DNA of 64,000 nucleotides. Origin: Sipunculus nudus (Eukaryota; Annelida; Sipuncula; Golfingiida; Sipunculidae). Location of the stretch: contig CM049310.1 in NCBI GenBank assembly GCA_026874595.1, positions 9,236,001 to 9,300,000 on the forward strand, given 5' to 3'. The notes below the pieces were generated by a model that worked only from the letters and a program-made list of their open reading frames with translations, ran no database searches and had not been told where the DNA came from. Positions 37,511-50,009 of the stretch are shown one piece after another (the first letter of the stretch is position 1; each line of letters begins with the position of its first letter). The translations under genes were made by a program, and so were the position numbers.

Positions 37511-37980
37511 CACATGGCTCGCTATAGAAATTGTCCTCTAGACTATGGCGATCCTTGAACCTTGTTCTTTGCAACAAAACACTAGTTCCTGGATTAATAG
37601 GCTGAATCCTGGCCTTCCTGTCATACCTAAGCTTTCCCACATCAACAGCCATTTCCAACCTTTCTCTAGCTACAGACATATTCTCTCAACCAACCATGAA
37701 GACCTGGTTCCTCCTCACCTGGCTGCCAACCTGCCACCTTACGAGTCCAAATCTTACCCACAATATCATCAGTTTGTTGCATGTCAGATAACTGGCTACA
37801 TGTATAAGTTGGCAACACACGTGGGACCTCAATATCTAGCAACTGGTTATCTGGAGTTGGGACAATCTGCCTACACTCTAAAGGTAATGGAGTCGCCAGT
37901 GTCAATGTTCTCATCAAAGCAACTGATGATACATACAATTCATTCAAAGGGTGCCTGCTTAATGCATCAGCTACTCTGAC
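37511..37980 (-). pseudogene. gypsy D RNaseH-end joined to integrase C-terminus
   Basis: The minus strand carries two parts of a pol gene fused together. 37980-37670 reads as the RNase H to integrase junction (NELYVSSVALMRTLTL, IVGKIWTRKVAGW). 37640-37515 reads as the integrase C-terminal domain (YDRKARIQPINPGTSVLLQ). The integrase core between them is absent, so this is an internally deleted copy. It continues beyond gypsy B at 32973-32788. The first part recurs at 43029-43190. Confidence 0.75.
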
Positions 37981-39837
37981 CTACCACTGCTGTGCATAGT
38001 TCTGCTCCGCTGAGTTGAGTGAACGTGATGTATAGGCCACCGGTCGACCAACCTGGAGAAGTACTCCGCCAAGCGCAAAGCTGCTCACATCACACTGAAT
38101 GGTGGAAGGCTTGTCAGGGTCAAAGTATGCTAAAACTGGAGCTGAGCAGCATAGCTCTTTCAGTTTGGAGAAGCTATTTTCTTGTGGATGGTCCCAGTGG
38201 AATTCAATATCTGCATGTAACAGTTCGCGGAGGGGTGCATCCACTTGGCTCAAATTAAGTATGAATTTCGAGAGGTATTGGATAAAACCGAGAAAGCGAT
38301 GAACCCCTTCCTTGTCTGTGGGGTGTGGCATCTGTTTCACTGCCTCCAGCTTTGCTTCATCTGGATTGAGGCTATTGGTGGAGAGGATGGGGCCCACATA
38401 CTTCAACCTGGGAAGTTTCACTTGTCACTTGGGGAAATTCAATTTTAGGTTATATTCCGTGGCTTTAGCTACCATTTTGCTCATTATTTCATCATGTTCG
38501 GTCTCATTTCTCCCAGCGATCAAAATATCGTCCATGACATCTCTGGCACCTGTTATGCCATCGAGCATATTGTCCATAATGCGTTGGAATATTTCTGGGG
38601 AGGACTTAATTCCAAAGGGGAGTCTGAGCCATCTGTATCGACCAACTGGGCTGTTGAAGGATGTAAGCATGCACGAGGCATGGTCTAAGTGAATCTGAAG
38701 GAAACCGGAGAGAATACCTTTGAATCCTGTGGCATGGAAGAGACAACTTACTCAACCGTTGGTATTGGGTAGTACTCTCGTTTTATTACTTTGTTTAGGT
38801 CCTTAGGGTCTATGCATATGCGGATTTTATCCTTCTTTAGGATCGTCACCATTGAGCTCACCGAATCAGTTGGCTCACTAACATTCGCTATGTTCCCTTC
38901 GGCCTCCATTTTTTTAGTTCCTGGATGATACTATCCACTAAGGCTTTGGGTTGTCTTCTTGGGGCGTGCACAACTGGAGGTACTGAAGGGTCGACTTTGA
39001 TCTGGTAAGTGCATGGTAATGTGCCAGTAGTCCTTTTTAGCTCTCGGTACTTGTCTCTGATATTGATTCGTTCAATAAGGCCCAGGTGAGCGCATGCCTC
39101 CCCTGACAGTAGAGGCTTTTGGCTGACATTTACAACCTGATATTCTATGTTCAGCACTTTACCTTTGTACTCAGTTGGTAGGGTAACTCGTCCAACTACA
39201 TTAAGAGGGTGGTTGGTGTAAGATTTTAGTCTGCAGTCTGACTTCAGTAAAGGCTTGTTTGGATACAGTTCTTTGTACACACTGTGTGGCAGACAACACC
39301 AGGTGGCGCCAGTGTCTATCTGTACTTTGAGTGGTTTGCTGTCCACTGTAACTTCAACCCTCCAATCAGTCTTTGTGTCTGCATTGGTGATCATATTTAT
39401 CAGGTGGCTGAAAGTTTCACAACCCTCATCTGAACTACTATCCTCAACCACTTGATTGGTCAGTGCTTTTCGGTTGCTTTGATAACTTCTAATGGACTGT
39501 GCTCTTTTACGACATGCTTTAGCGAAATGGCCTCTTTTTCAGCAGAAGTTGCATATTTTGTCCCATGCTGGGCATTCTTCATGACTGTCACTGTTGCCGC
39601 AATAGCCACATTTCCTGTCCTCCTTTTGTTTAGAGGATTTAGAATGCTGGGGCTTAGGCCTGTACACTGTATCCGGGGTTTTGGTAACTGAATGGACTCT
39701 TGAGTCCTCATCATGACTTATAGCCTTCATACTCTCCTGGGCTAACTCAAAGTTCTGTCCTATTTGTATAGCTTTGTCATGGGTCAAAGAGTCCCCTTCT
39801 TTGAGACACTTCTCCTGTACAGCGTCAAAATCGCAGG
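37981..39837 (-). pseudogene. gypsy C fragment, copy 1 (gag end to RNase H)
   Basis: From right to left on the minus strand: a gag end with a partial zinc knuckle, protease VQIDTGATWCCLPHSVYKEL, RT with RLPFGIKSSPEIFQRIMDNM and VMDDILIAGR, then RNase H entry with RRPVAYTSRSL-like sequence. Gag is cut off at 39837, at the same position as in copy 2. It is broken by frameshifts and stops around 38700-38890 and 38420. It is the left part of segmental duplication copy 1. Confidence 0.85.
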
Positions 39838-40530
39838 AACTCCTTTACTATCTGTAAATTTAACACAATTCACAAGGTATTGTTTAATTAATGATTTAAT
39901 GTACTTGTACATGCTAAGAATATTTCTTTTGCACTCATAAATTCAGAGCTGCTTAGAACTGCTGAGATCTAGCATTATATAATTATCCGAAGTGACATTT
40001 TTAAACATTCAGATCATTTCACATCTCCACCATCATTCGTCATAAAGTTAACAAATAGCTATGGGTGTCAATTTTGTGTTGGAAAACATATTTGTATGCA
40101 TACCACATGTCATTTAATTTTTTGTCTTCCATTTTCCCTCGCATTTTTTTATGTATAGTTTGAATACCTACCCCATCAGCACCAGTGAGCCAAGGGTATG
40201 CAAAAAGGACATCTTGCACTTGTTTTTTCTTTTCAACAACTTATTTTCTCCGTTCTGACCGCGTTGGTCTCATCAGTCTTTCAACCTAGCAAAGTATAAT
40301 AAAATAGGCATGAACATACAAAATATTGGTTGATACATGCATATATCATACATATACATATATATACATATAATATATATAATAATAAATAATTCATCCA
40401 TATGATGTGTTACTTATCATTCGTATAGAATAACTTGACTGACTGTCAGTCCACTGCAAAATCAATTAAGCACCACACACTTAACTGATGCTATGACAAA
40501 AAGATGTAAATGTCAAAATGCCTTAAAATT

Positions 40531-40532
<2 letters not shown>

Positions 40533-40597
<65 letters not shown>
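40533..40597. repeat. (AT)n microsatellite, copy 1
   Basis: About 65 bp of alternating A and T; the matching tract in copy 2 is 49448-49508. Confidence 0.97.
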
Positions 40598-40599
<2 letters not shown>

Positions 40600-40619
40600 A
40601 ACTTTAAATCTCAATGGAC

Positions 40620-40990
40620 CTGCAAAAGGAAAGTAAATGATTTAATACCTTCTCTGTGTCTCTCATGCCCCTTTTCCACCATTCCACTGCCAGCCATTCC
40701 CTATGTCTCCGAAGAGACAAGTCATCTTCTAGACTCGCACATTTGGGGCAAATAATTTTGGACCCCAAAGGTAATCTTGTTGGAAGACTCTTGGTCTGCA
40801 GTTTCTGTCCTTTTCCTCTTTTTTGCCTGCATAACCAGTAAGTTGCAGTCCTGCCTCTTCCTCAAATTTTATAACTTCCTCTGCAGTCGAATCTTCATTT
40901 GCAGCTGCACTTTGTGATCAATGCAGTAGTACAGGAAAGGCAACAAGGACCCCGCTGGCCATATTCAGATACTGCTGTGATGTAGGATAG
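40620..40990 (-). other. unidentified coding-like segment, copy 1
   Basis: Minus-strand translation gives peptides such as SQQYLNMASGVLVAFPVLL and, in another frame, a C-x2-C segment KIICPKCASLEDDLSLRRHR followed by EWLAVEWWKRGMRDTEK. A possible acceptor lies upstream and GAGAAG|GTATTA could be a donor near 40648. The composition looks like real protein but I do not recognise the family. The paralogue is at 49530-49900. Low confidence that it is expressed. Confidence 0.3.
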
Positions 40991-41709
40991 CTGAATATAA
41001 AAAGATAATAAAAATATGAAGAACAAAAGCAATACAGAACAGCTTTTTCAATTAAAATATAACCTAAGTTGGTTCTAGTGCTTGCAGTATAGTGCTTGAT
41101 ACAGCTTAGGAAGAGCAGATTAACTAAACGTTAAGCACGCTTGAGCATCATGTTATTACTCTGAGTTTCACGGCGTTGCCGGTAAATATATAACATATGC
41201 TACGGCTGCTTTAGTCCTGAACCCCAACATACATCCTAGAAATTCCTTCAACAAACACCCCTACCTATGTGAGACACTACAATCACTATGTTAAAGCACG
41301 GAATGCTCCCATGGCTGTCCAAGACCTATCAACAGTAGGGTCAATACACGCCGATGCCGGCTACTAGCTACACTAGACGTGTGCGACTACAAGCCTACTT
41401 ACTAACAGGTAGGATCTGCATACAAGGGTTGCGCCAATACCTGCTGCCCCAACAATTATTCTGACACATCTTTATATAATACACAGGTCAAGCACCGATC
41501 ACGGTGACTCAAAACTCTAGTTCCAATACACTTTAACAGTGAGGCCGAGCACCAATACCGGAACCTCTAAACCTCACAAACACATTTAGCTAATAGCCTA
41601 CATGGAATGTTGCGTCACATAATGTCAAAACAGCCACAGGCCCGCTGCTTTGTGTGGAGCTCAGCGCATGACCCTCCAGGACACAAAAAAAACTAATGTA
41701 CATATACAA

Positions 41710-43025
41710 CTAGCAACCGTCATAGATTCCCTCCACCCCAACACATCTAAAACTCTCCATATAGCTCGGTGGCATTCTGATCTGCCAACGGGAGCATCTC
41801 TTCAGTGGAGACCCCTTTCTGGATGGCCAGCTGCTAAGCGACAGACATAAGAGCCCATGGTGTTCGGGAGAGATACGGGGCATCTGACTCCAGAAGAAGC
41901 TTGCAGGTGGGAATCCGTCGTATAGCCCAGCATGTTTTGGGGCTCTGTAGGGACCGGCAGGACACACAAAAATAGCACCTCTCCAGCTGTTGCATCCACG
42001 TGTGAGCCTCAATGAGGTTTCCTACAAAACAGTGGCGATGGATACGGTAGTTGGAAAACCCGGACTCCCTGAGTAATGAAGCATGTGGGCCGCTGCGGTA
42101 CCCGGGCCATAATCCCTCAAATGCAACACCAACACCCTTCCTTCCATGGGACGCCTCTTGATGGTGGTGAGAAGCGCACGCATGAATTGTCGCTGCGGTT
42201 CCTGTTCTTGGAGTGACGTACCTGTGTACTCAAGCCCCACCTCCCCTGTGGCTATGGCATCGCACGTGATAAATGTCTCCACCAGTTCGTTGGCCCACAC
42301 GACATTAGCAACCTCATGGCCTACGACCTGTGGGTGCATGCCAACAGCACATTTTGCAGTTATCCCAGGAAGAGTCATTGGTGGGAACATGTCACTGTTC
42401 CCAAAGACCCGTTGTCCCCCTGCCAACAACTGGTACTGACCGATACTCACAGCATGTGTAATAGCTGCTCCAAGACCTGAAAGCAGAACCAGGCTGTTCA
42501 ACAATGAGGCGTGGTGTCCTGATCCCTCTAGCTGACGATTGACATGCGTGTTACGGCAGGTACCTGTTGTAGCTGCCTCCACAAGATGGAATAGTGGACC
42601 AGGGCTGACTCTGAGTAAGGGGGGAGACACCTGTAGGACCGAGGGTTGAGCCCAATTATACACCCCAGCGACAGTGGTCAGAAACACCTCATGACGTTCA
42701 GAGAACCAAGTTTTCCTGCAGAGCTTTCGGTTGGCCGGTATATGTCGTTGTGCACTGCATATTGCCGCAGAGCCAGGACGTTGGGGAGTTGCAAGGCTAC
42801 CGTTAGGGAATGCAACAGTACATATATGCGGCGGATGTACTGGTGCTGTCTCTCATCCGAATACTAGTCACCGTCATGGCTGTGATGGCGGGTGCAGTCA
42901 TAGGGGTCGTCCGTGGAAACTACACACGAATGACAGGCTGCCTCGGGGATTATCCATTAGGGTAGATCGGCGCTGATGACAGGCCTATGCAAATGACGGC
43001 GGGAAAAACTTTCCTGGCACACTGG
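41710..43025 (-). pseudogene. zinc-finger/TatD-like nuclease, copy 1, inactivated
   Basis: TatD enzymes are metal-dependent DNases with a TIM-barrel fold. The minus-strand frame 42687-42022 includes AVGMHPQVVG, IATGEVGLEYTG and VLHLRDYG, matching TatD GxHP, metal-ligand Glu and His motifs. Compared with copy 2, this copy has a deletion of about 30 bp near 42513 that removes the N-terminal HxH metal-binding motif. It also has a 1-nt deletion near 42073 and GAG changed to TAG at 41836-41834. The upstream zinc finger near 43010-42950 has lost a zinc-ligand His. It is therefore dead. Confidence 0.75.
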
Positions 43026-43028
43026 ACA

Positions 43029-45120
43029 GAGTCTGGTTATCTAGAGTTGGGACAATCTGCCTACACTCTAAAGCTAATGGAGTTGCCAGTGTCAATGTGC
43101 TCACCAAAGCAAATGATGATACATACAGTTCATTCAAAGGGTGCCTGCTTAATGCATCAGCTACTCTGATCTACCACTGCTGTACCTTATCTCTATGTCA
43201 TAAGGTGCAAGCTTAGCCAACCACCTTTGTTCAGTTGCTCCTTACTTTCCTGTTCTGAGATGAGCAAGGGGATTATTATTTGTAAGAACTAAACAATGAT
43301 GACCAATCAGTACATCCCCAAACTAATCAATGACTGCCCATTTAAGCCCCAAGAGCTCAAGTTTAAAGCTAGAACAATATGGGTATCTTTTCTCTGAGCC
43401 TCTAGACCTCTGTTAACAAAAGCAATTGGATGGAGATGACCTTCAGCATCAGCCTGACTCAAACATGCTCCTAACCCTTTAAATGACGGTCCACCTCAAG
43501 TACAAAATCTTTGTCAAACTTCCGGTAAACAAGAACCAGTGCTTGTACCAGAGCATCTTTCAGAGCTCTAAAGGTAATGTCTGCTTCCTTTGTCCACATA
43601 AATTTATTTGTCTAGTTGCTACCTGACTTCTGAGGGTGAAATGAAGCTAACTGATCCTAGTCTTTGGGAACAGGCCATAACTTTACACGCTCAACCTTGT
43701 CAGGATCCATTGAAACTCCCTGATCACTAACCACATGTCCAAGATACTTGAGCTCTCTTTGAAACAAATGACATTTCTTCCCATTTAACTTCAATCCAGG
43801 TACAATCACTCTCATAAATACCTCATCAAGCCTACTCAAGTGCTCAGTGAATGTTGATGAGTACACTAAAATATCATCCAAATACAACAAGAGCTTAGAC
43901 ATTCAGGTCTCCAAATAGTACTCTGTAATTCTCTGAAATGTTCCTGGGCTATTTACAAAACCTTTAGGTAATCTAGTGAACTCATACAAACCCCATGTTA
44001 CCCGAAAAGCAGTCAAAGGAATGGACTTAGGGTGTAAAACTACCTGAAAATACCCATGGGCCAAATCAAGGCTCGAGAATAGACATGCCCTCCCAAAGCT
44101 TCTAAGGATTCTTCGATGTGAGGAAGAGGAAATGTATCTTTCACAATCTTACTGTTTAACTGGCATCAATCAACGCAAAAACGAAGACTGCCATCACGTT
44201 TTCGAACAGGTACTACCAGGCTGGCAAAACTACTAGCAGATTTCTGGATTACCCCTTTATCTAGTAACTTCTGAAGCTGCTTTCAAACTTCCTGTAATAA
44301 ATGTGGTGGGACCCGTCTATATGACAAACTCACAACGTCCTCATCCTTAAGATGTATATCATGGGAAATATTGTCACATTTACCTAGGTCAAAAGTACCA
44401 TGCGAGAAAGCATCTCTTCGTTTAGTGAGTAACTCTGCTACTGCTGGGATTAACTTAGGATCTACCTCTCCTAGCAGTAAACCATGAGGTGGAGAAAAGA
44501 CAGTGCCATCCTGGAGTTCTACTACTTAACTTGGACCACTTTCACTAGATCCAGAAACAGCATCAGCATCACTAAATTCTGAAATAGAACCATCGGCATC
44601 ATCATACTGTGACTCTACAAGAGCAACCTCTCTGACAGCAACCTGTATCCCTTCTGTTTCAACCTCAGTGACAACTTCTGACATCTCTATCACCTGGTGA
44701 GCTGTAGCTATCTTCGTATTAGGTGGGAGAAGTACTGGCTCATTACCCTGGTTGTGCAATACCACATTAACTTTATCTTCATCTAGACTCTGGATCCCCT
44801 CCAAGATCATAACACCTTTCAAGAAATCTACTGGTGCCCCCCCCCCCCTGATTGGCTCCACATAAACACATTCATCACATATGACACCCTTACTGATCCC
44901 AGCTAAACAACATTCCTTAACTTGCAGCGACACTGCAGGAACTGGGTCCCACTTTTGCCCAGTCATAACACTAACAGGAACTGGTCTTTCACCTGACTGC
45001 ATAGACTTAGTATCTGTAAGATATTTATTCCCTCAAACAAGAGGCGTGAACCACTGCACACGCCATACAAAATGGCTGAAAAGGAGGCGAGATGCCGCAA
45101 GTCGGCTCGCGGTGAGGTAA
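43029..45120 (-). pseudogene. gypsy D pol fragment (protease end, RT, RNase H)
   Basis: Minus-strand parts in order: 45002-44526, a long acidic segment of the kind found between protease and RT (LLPPNTKIATAHQV); about 44500-43903, decayed RT; 43902-43657, RT palm with LLLYLDDILVYSS and KYLGHVVSDQGVSMDPDKVE; then decayed RNase H; and 43190-43029, repeating the segment at 37845-37995. A C-tract near 44837 interrupts the frame. It differs in motif style from elements A-C, so it is a separate lineage. Confidence 0.8.
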
Positions 45121-45468
45121 AGCAGTCACATGTTGTAAAACATGAATTATGTTACATCCCCCTTTGTTTACAAACTAAACAAAATGGTTAGATTTCACCA
45201 AGTCCTTCCTGACTGCAGCACTGGTGCATACAAATAAAAATACAGCATAAATTATTTGACAGTCATCTCGAGGTGTGTTTGGTAAAAGTTATGCAACTAA
45301 AGCAATTACTGATTAATAAAATAATAAGTAGCTTAACATTCTTCATCATATCATTTCTTTTTAATAAAAGGCAATATAGTTGCGAGCCATGTGTTTGACC
45401 GTGAACTACAGGGGTAGACTACCCTGTAGTAAACACAAGCTAGCAGGATTATTCTGCCCTCAGAGAGG

Positions 45469-47339
45469 TCACACTTTATAGTTCTGCAAGTACTTTGGCT
45501 GCTGTAACACCCAGCCTCGCCTTATGGTCTTGACAGGGCCCTGGTGATCACTTATGTTTTCAAGATCATTGTTAGTGTGTAGCGACATTGATGGTGGATC
45601 CAGGAATTCCTGGGCGTCTGCATCCTTACCGCCTTCATCCTGTGAGTGTTGTACAGGAGCAGGTTCTGTCAGGGTACTTATTGGAGGCTCAGCCGCAGCT
45701 GAGTGCTGGTCACTTTTGTCTGATGTAGGACTGTAATTGATTGTGCTACTGGCATGTTGGGAAGATTTACCTTCATTTGCTGTATGAGTCAAGATTCGTA
45801 GATCTCGGTGGTTACTTCTGTATTTAGGGCCCCTGTGCTCAACTATGTAAGAGCGCGGGTTCTGATGGTTGGCAACTACCGTTGTGGGTAACCACAGCTT
45901 CCTGCCTGGGAAATTCAATTTTAGGTTATATTCCGTGGCTTTAGCTACCACTTTGCTCATTATTTCATCATGTTCTGTCTCATTTCTCCCAGCGATCAAA
46001 ATATCGTCCATGACAGCTCTGGCACCTGTTATGCCATCGAGCATATTGTCCATAATGCGTTGGAATATTTCTGGGGAGGACTTAATTCCAAAGGGGAGTC
46101 TGAGCCATCTGTATCGACCAACTGGGCTGTTGAAGGTTGTAAGCATGCACGAGGCATGGTCTAAGTGAATCTGAAGGAAACCGGATTTCACATCAGTAAC
46201 ACAGAATACCTTTGAATCCTTTGGCATTGGAAGCGACAACTTTCTCAACCGTTGGTATTGGGTAGTACTCCCGTTTTATTACTTTGTTTAGGTCCTAAGG
46301 GTCTATGCATATGCGAATTTTATCCTTCTTTAGGACCGTCACCATTGAGCTCACCGAATCAGTTGGCTCACTGACATTCGCTATGTGCCCTTCGGCCTCC
46401 GTTTTTTAGGTTCTTGGATGATACTATCCACTAAGGCTTTGGGTTGTCTTCTTGGGGCGTGCACAACTGGAGGTACTGAAGGGTCGACTTTGATCGGGTA
46501 AGTGCATGGTAATGTGCGAGTGGTCCTTTTTAGCTCTGGGTACCTGTCTATGATATTGATTCATTCAATAAGACCCAGGTGAGCGCATGCCTCCCCTGAC
46601 AGTAGAGGCTTTTGGCTGACATTTACAACCTTATTTTCTATGTTGAACAGTTTACCTTTGTACTCAGTTGGTAGGGTAACTCGTCTAACTACATTAAGAG
46701 GGTTGTTGGTGTAAGATTTTAGTCTGCTGTCTGACTTCAGTAAAGGCTTGTTTGGATACAGTTCTTTGTACACACTGTGTGGCAGACAACACCAGGCGGC
46801 GCCAGTGTCTATCTGTACTTTGAGTGGTTTGCTGTCCACTGTAACTTTAACCCTCCAATCAGTCTTTGTGTCTGCATTGGTGATCATATTTATCAGGTGG
46901 CTGAAAGTTTCACAACCCTCATCTGAACTACTATCCTCAACCACTTGATTGGTCAGTGCTTGTAGGTTGTTTACGTCTAATGGATAACGTCTAATGGACT
47001 GTGCTCTTTTATGACACTCTTTAGCGAAATGGCTTCTTTTTGAGCAGAAGCTGCTTATTTTGTCCCATGCTGGGCATTCTTCATGACTGTCACTGTTGCC
47101 GCAATAGCCACATTTCCTGTCCTCCTTTTGTTTAGAGGATTTAGAATTCTGGGACTTTGGCCTGTACACTGTATCCGGGGTTTTGGTAACTGAATGGACT
47201 CTTGAGTCCTCATCATGACTTATAGCCTTCATACTCTCCTGGGCTAACTCAAAGTTCTGTCCTATTTGTATAGCTTTGTCAAGGGTCAAAGAGTCCTCTT
47301 CTTTGAGACACTTCTCCTGTACAGCGTCAAAATCGCAGG
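45469..47339 (-). pseudogene. gypsy C fragment, copy 2, RT fused to integrase tail
   Basis: The minus-strand gag end and protease (47289-46561, VQIDTGAAWCCLPHS) are followed by RT to 45910. In the same frame RT runs straight into the integrase C-terminus (KLWLPTTVVANHQNPRSYIV) and tail, ending at 45469. RNase H and the integrase core are missing, so this is an internal deletion that kept the frame. Copy 1 instead runs on into RNase H, so the deletion is specific to copy 2. Confidence 0.85.
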
Positions 47340-47621
47340 AACTCCTTTACTATCTGTAAATTAAACACAATTCACAAGGTATTGTTTAATTAATGATTTA
47401 ATGTACTTGTACATGCTAAGAATATTTCTTTTGCACTCATAAATTCAGAGCTGCTTAGAACTGCTGAGATCTAGCATTATATAATTATCCGAAGTGACAT
47501 TTTTAAACATTCAGATCATTTCACATCTCCACCATCATTAGTCATAATGTTAACAAATAGCTATGGGTGTCAATTTTGTGTTGGAAAACACATTTGTATG
47601 GATACCATATGTAATTTAATT

Positions 47622-49205
47622 TTTAGCTCAGCTGACTATAAGTCATCTGAGCTGTAGTCGTGGTCCTTTGTCCGCCGTCCAGCCGTCCGTCCGTTAACAG
47701 GGCACGTTTTAAAACCGTTGGACCTACGAATCCAAAATTCTGCATACCATTAGATGTCCCCAAAATCTTCTACCATACCGAAAATTGGGTCATTAGGACT
47801 TTGTTCCTTTGAGATATTAAGGAAAAACCTCCGTTTAAAAAAGAAGCCATTGTTACGCTTCAAGGCTGCCAAACATCAAAACCACTGATCTGTTTTTGAT
47901 CATATTTAGTATTCATATTCTTCCATACATTTTCTGTGCACATACCAAAAATAAGGTCAGTATTGGGTATTATTTTGAAGTTATGGGCCCAAATATAATA
48001 CAATTTTTTTCAAATCAGAAAATATATTTGCTCACTTAACATGAGAATTGCTGAAGCTGGAGACTTTTTTTTCAGGAATATAACTTTATTTAATCAAGAT
48101 TCAATTGTTTACCCAAAATTAGATCTGAATTTTACAAATTTTCAAGTTATTAGCATAAATAAAAAATAAGTACCTTAAATTTTGTCCAACTTTGGCAATG
48201 GCACGTTTTTTTCCTGTAAGCACTGTTGATTTAATTTTCACATCATACTTCCGTGAATAAAATTAAGCATGTACTGAAAACTCCAATGTGCAAAACTTTT
48301 TAATAGGTATTCACAGAATAATCTTGTAGATGCCATGTTGTGGCATTATTTCTTTTAAATTCAGTTTAAACATTTGATTTAAAAATAATAAAATATATGT
48401 GTATGCATAATATGACCCAATATGAGCTACAATCTGGATATATAATGATTGCAACTTAGAATTCTATTATTTTAACTTATATTTTCAGTTTTTTTATTAC
48501 AAATTTATTACTCTTGTAAATAAAAACAAATGAATCAGATAAAAACTATTAATGGAAAAACTGGATATGCTAAAAAATAGGCTTATATATAAATAAACTT
48601 TAATGCATTATTCCCTTGAAAGTGAAATAAAGGTATTAGTCCATTCTGTCCACTTGCCTGTCCATCTGTAAATTTTTCATATGCATCACAGTATCTCAAA
48701 ACTTTTACTGTTTTTCTTCATGACAGTTTTGTCAGAGTATTAGTTTGCAATCATATATTTAGAACTTTACTATAACCAAGTAGGAGGGCCCCTTCCTCTT
48801 GGCTTCTCATATGCTTATATAAATGAAAAACACTACAATAGAATATTTTGCATATTTTGCATTTGCAAAATTTCAAACGTAAGCTGGGCGCCGTGACCCA
48901 TGGGTCCTTTGTTTATATTCTGGATTCTCAACCTCATTGTTTGACTAAAACTGACTAAATACCAGACATGGTGCGAAAACTTTGCAAATGTATTTGAATA
49001 CGAATATGAATATGTACTCCATTATAAAATTTCTTGCATAAGAATGGAAATTCAGGTAAAAATGAAAGTATTTGAATACCAGTGCAAATACTTTCAAAAT
49101 GTATTCATGAATGTTCTATAATATTATTTTAATAATCATTTTAGTTGTATTTTATTTTAAAAAATCATATGATTCTCTTATTATTTTTAATAAAAATTAT
49201 AATAA
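47622..49205 (+). repeat. insertion with hairpin-headed dispersed repeat in copy 2
   Basis: Begins TTTTTAGCTCAGCTGACT with a matching arm AGTCATCTGAGCT, then CCGTCC-rich sequence, and shares the tail GTGACCCATGGGTC (about 48893-48906) with the 28.7-kb copy. A further AT-rich 290 bp follows before homology to copy 1 resumes. It replaces about 170 bp of copy 1 (40121-40290). No target duplication is evident. Confidence 0.7.
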
Positions 49206-49445
49206 AAAGTATAATAAAATAGGCATGAACATACAAAATATTGGTTGATACATGCATATATCAAACATATACGATTATATACATATAATATATATAATAA
49301 TAAATAATTCATCCATATGATGTGTTACTTATCATTCGTATAGAATAACTTGACTGACTGTCAGTCCACTGCAAAATCAATTAAGCACCACACACTTAAC
49401 TGATGCTATGACAAAAAGATGTAAATGTCAAAATGCCTTAAAATT

Positions 49446-49447
<2 letters not shown>

Positions 49448-49508
<61 letters not shown>
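49448..49508. repeat. (AT)n microsatellite, copy 2
   Basis: Alternating A and T; paralogue of 40533-40597. Confidence 0.97.
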
Positions 49509-49510
<2 letters not shown>

Positions 49511-49529
49511 AACATTAAATCTCAATGGA

Positions 49530-49900
49530 CCTGCAAAAGGAAAGTAAATGATTTAATACCTTCTCTGTGTCTCTCATGCCCCTTTTCCACCATTCCACTG
49601 CCAGCCATTCCCTATGTCTCTGAAGAGACAAGTCATCTTCTAGACTCGCACCTTTGGGGCAAATAATTTTGGACCCCAAAGGTAATCTTGTTGGAAGACT
49701 CTTGGTCTGCAGTTTCTGTCCTTTTCCTCTTTTTTGCCTGCATAACCAGCACGTTGCAGTCCTGCCTATTCCTCAAGTTTTATAACTTCCTCTGCAGTCG
49801 AACCTTCATTTGCAGCTGCACTTTGTGATCAATGCAGTAGTACAGGAAAGGCAACAAAGACCCCGCTGGCCATATTCAGATACTGCTGTGATGTAGGATA
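49530..49900 (-). other. unidentified coding-like segment, copy 2
   Basis: Paralogue of 40620-40990 with the same peptides; the VAFPVLLH stretch is open in 50035-49829. Product unknown. Confidence 0.3.
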
Positions 49901-50009
49901 GCTGAATATAAAAAGATAATAAAAATATGAAGAACAAAAGCAATACAGAACAGCTATTTCAATTAAAATATAACCTAAGTTGGTTCCAGTGCTTGCAGTA
50001 TAGTGCTTG

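Larger units (their letters stand above)
38432..43029. repeat. segmental duplication, copy 1
   Basis: This 4.6-kb block aligns in direct orientation with 45908-53390, with scattered substitutions only. It covers the gypsy C RT-gag fragment, a 1.25-kb flank with an (AT)n tract, and the zinc-finger/TatD gene. Copy 1 lacks the two insertions present in copy 2. It ends at about 43029, where gypsy D sequence starts. Confidence 0.92.

Noticed and set aside
40510-40755. Plus-strand ORF beginning with Ile-Tyr repeats
   Set aside because: It is produced by the (AT)n microsatellite.
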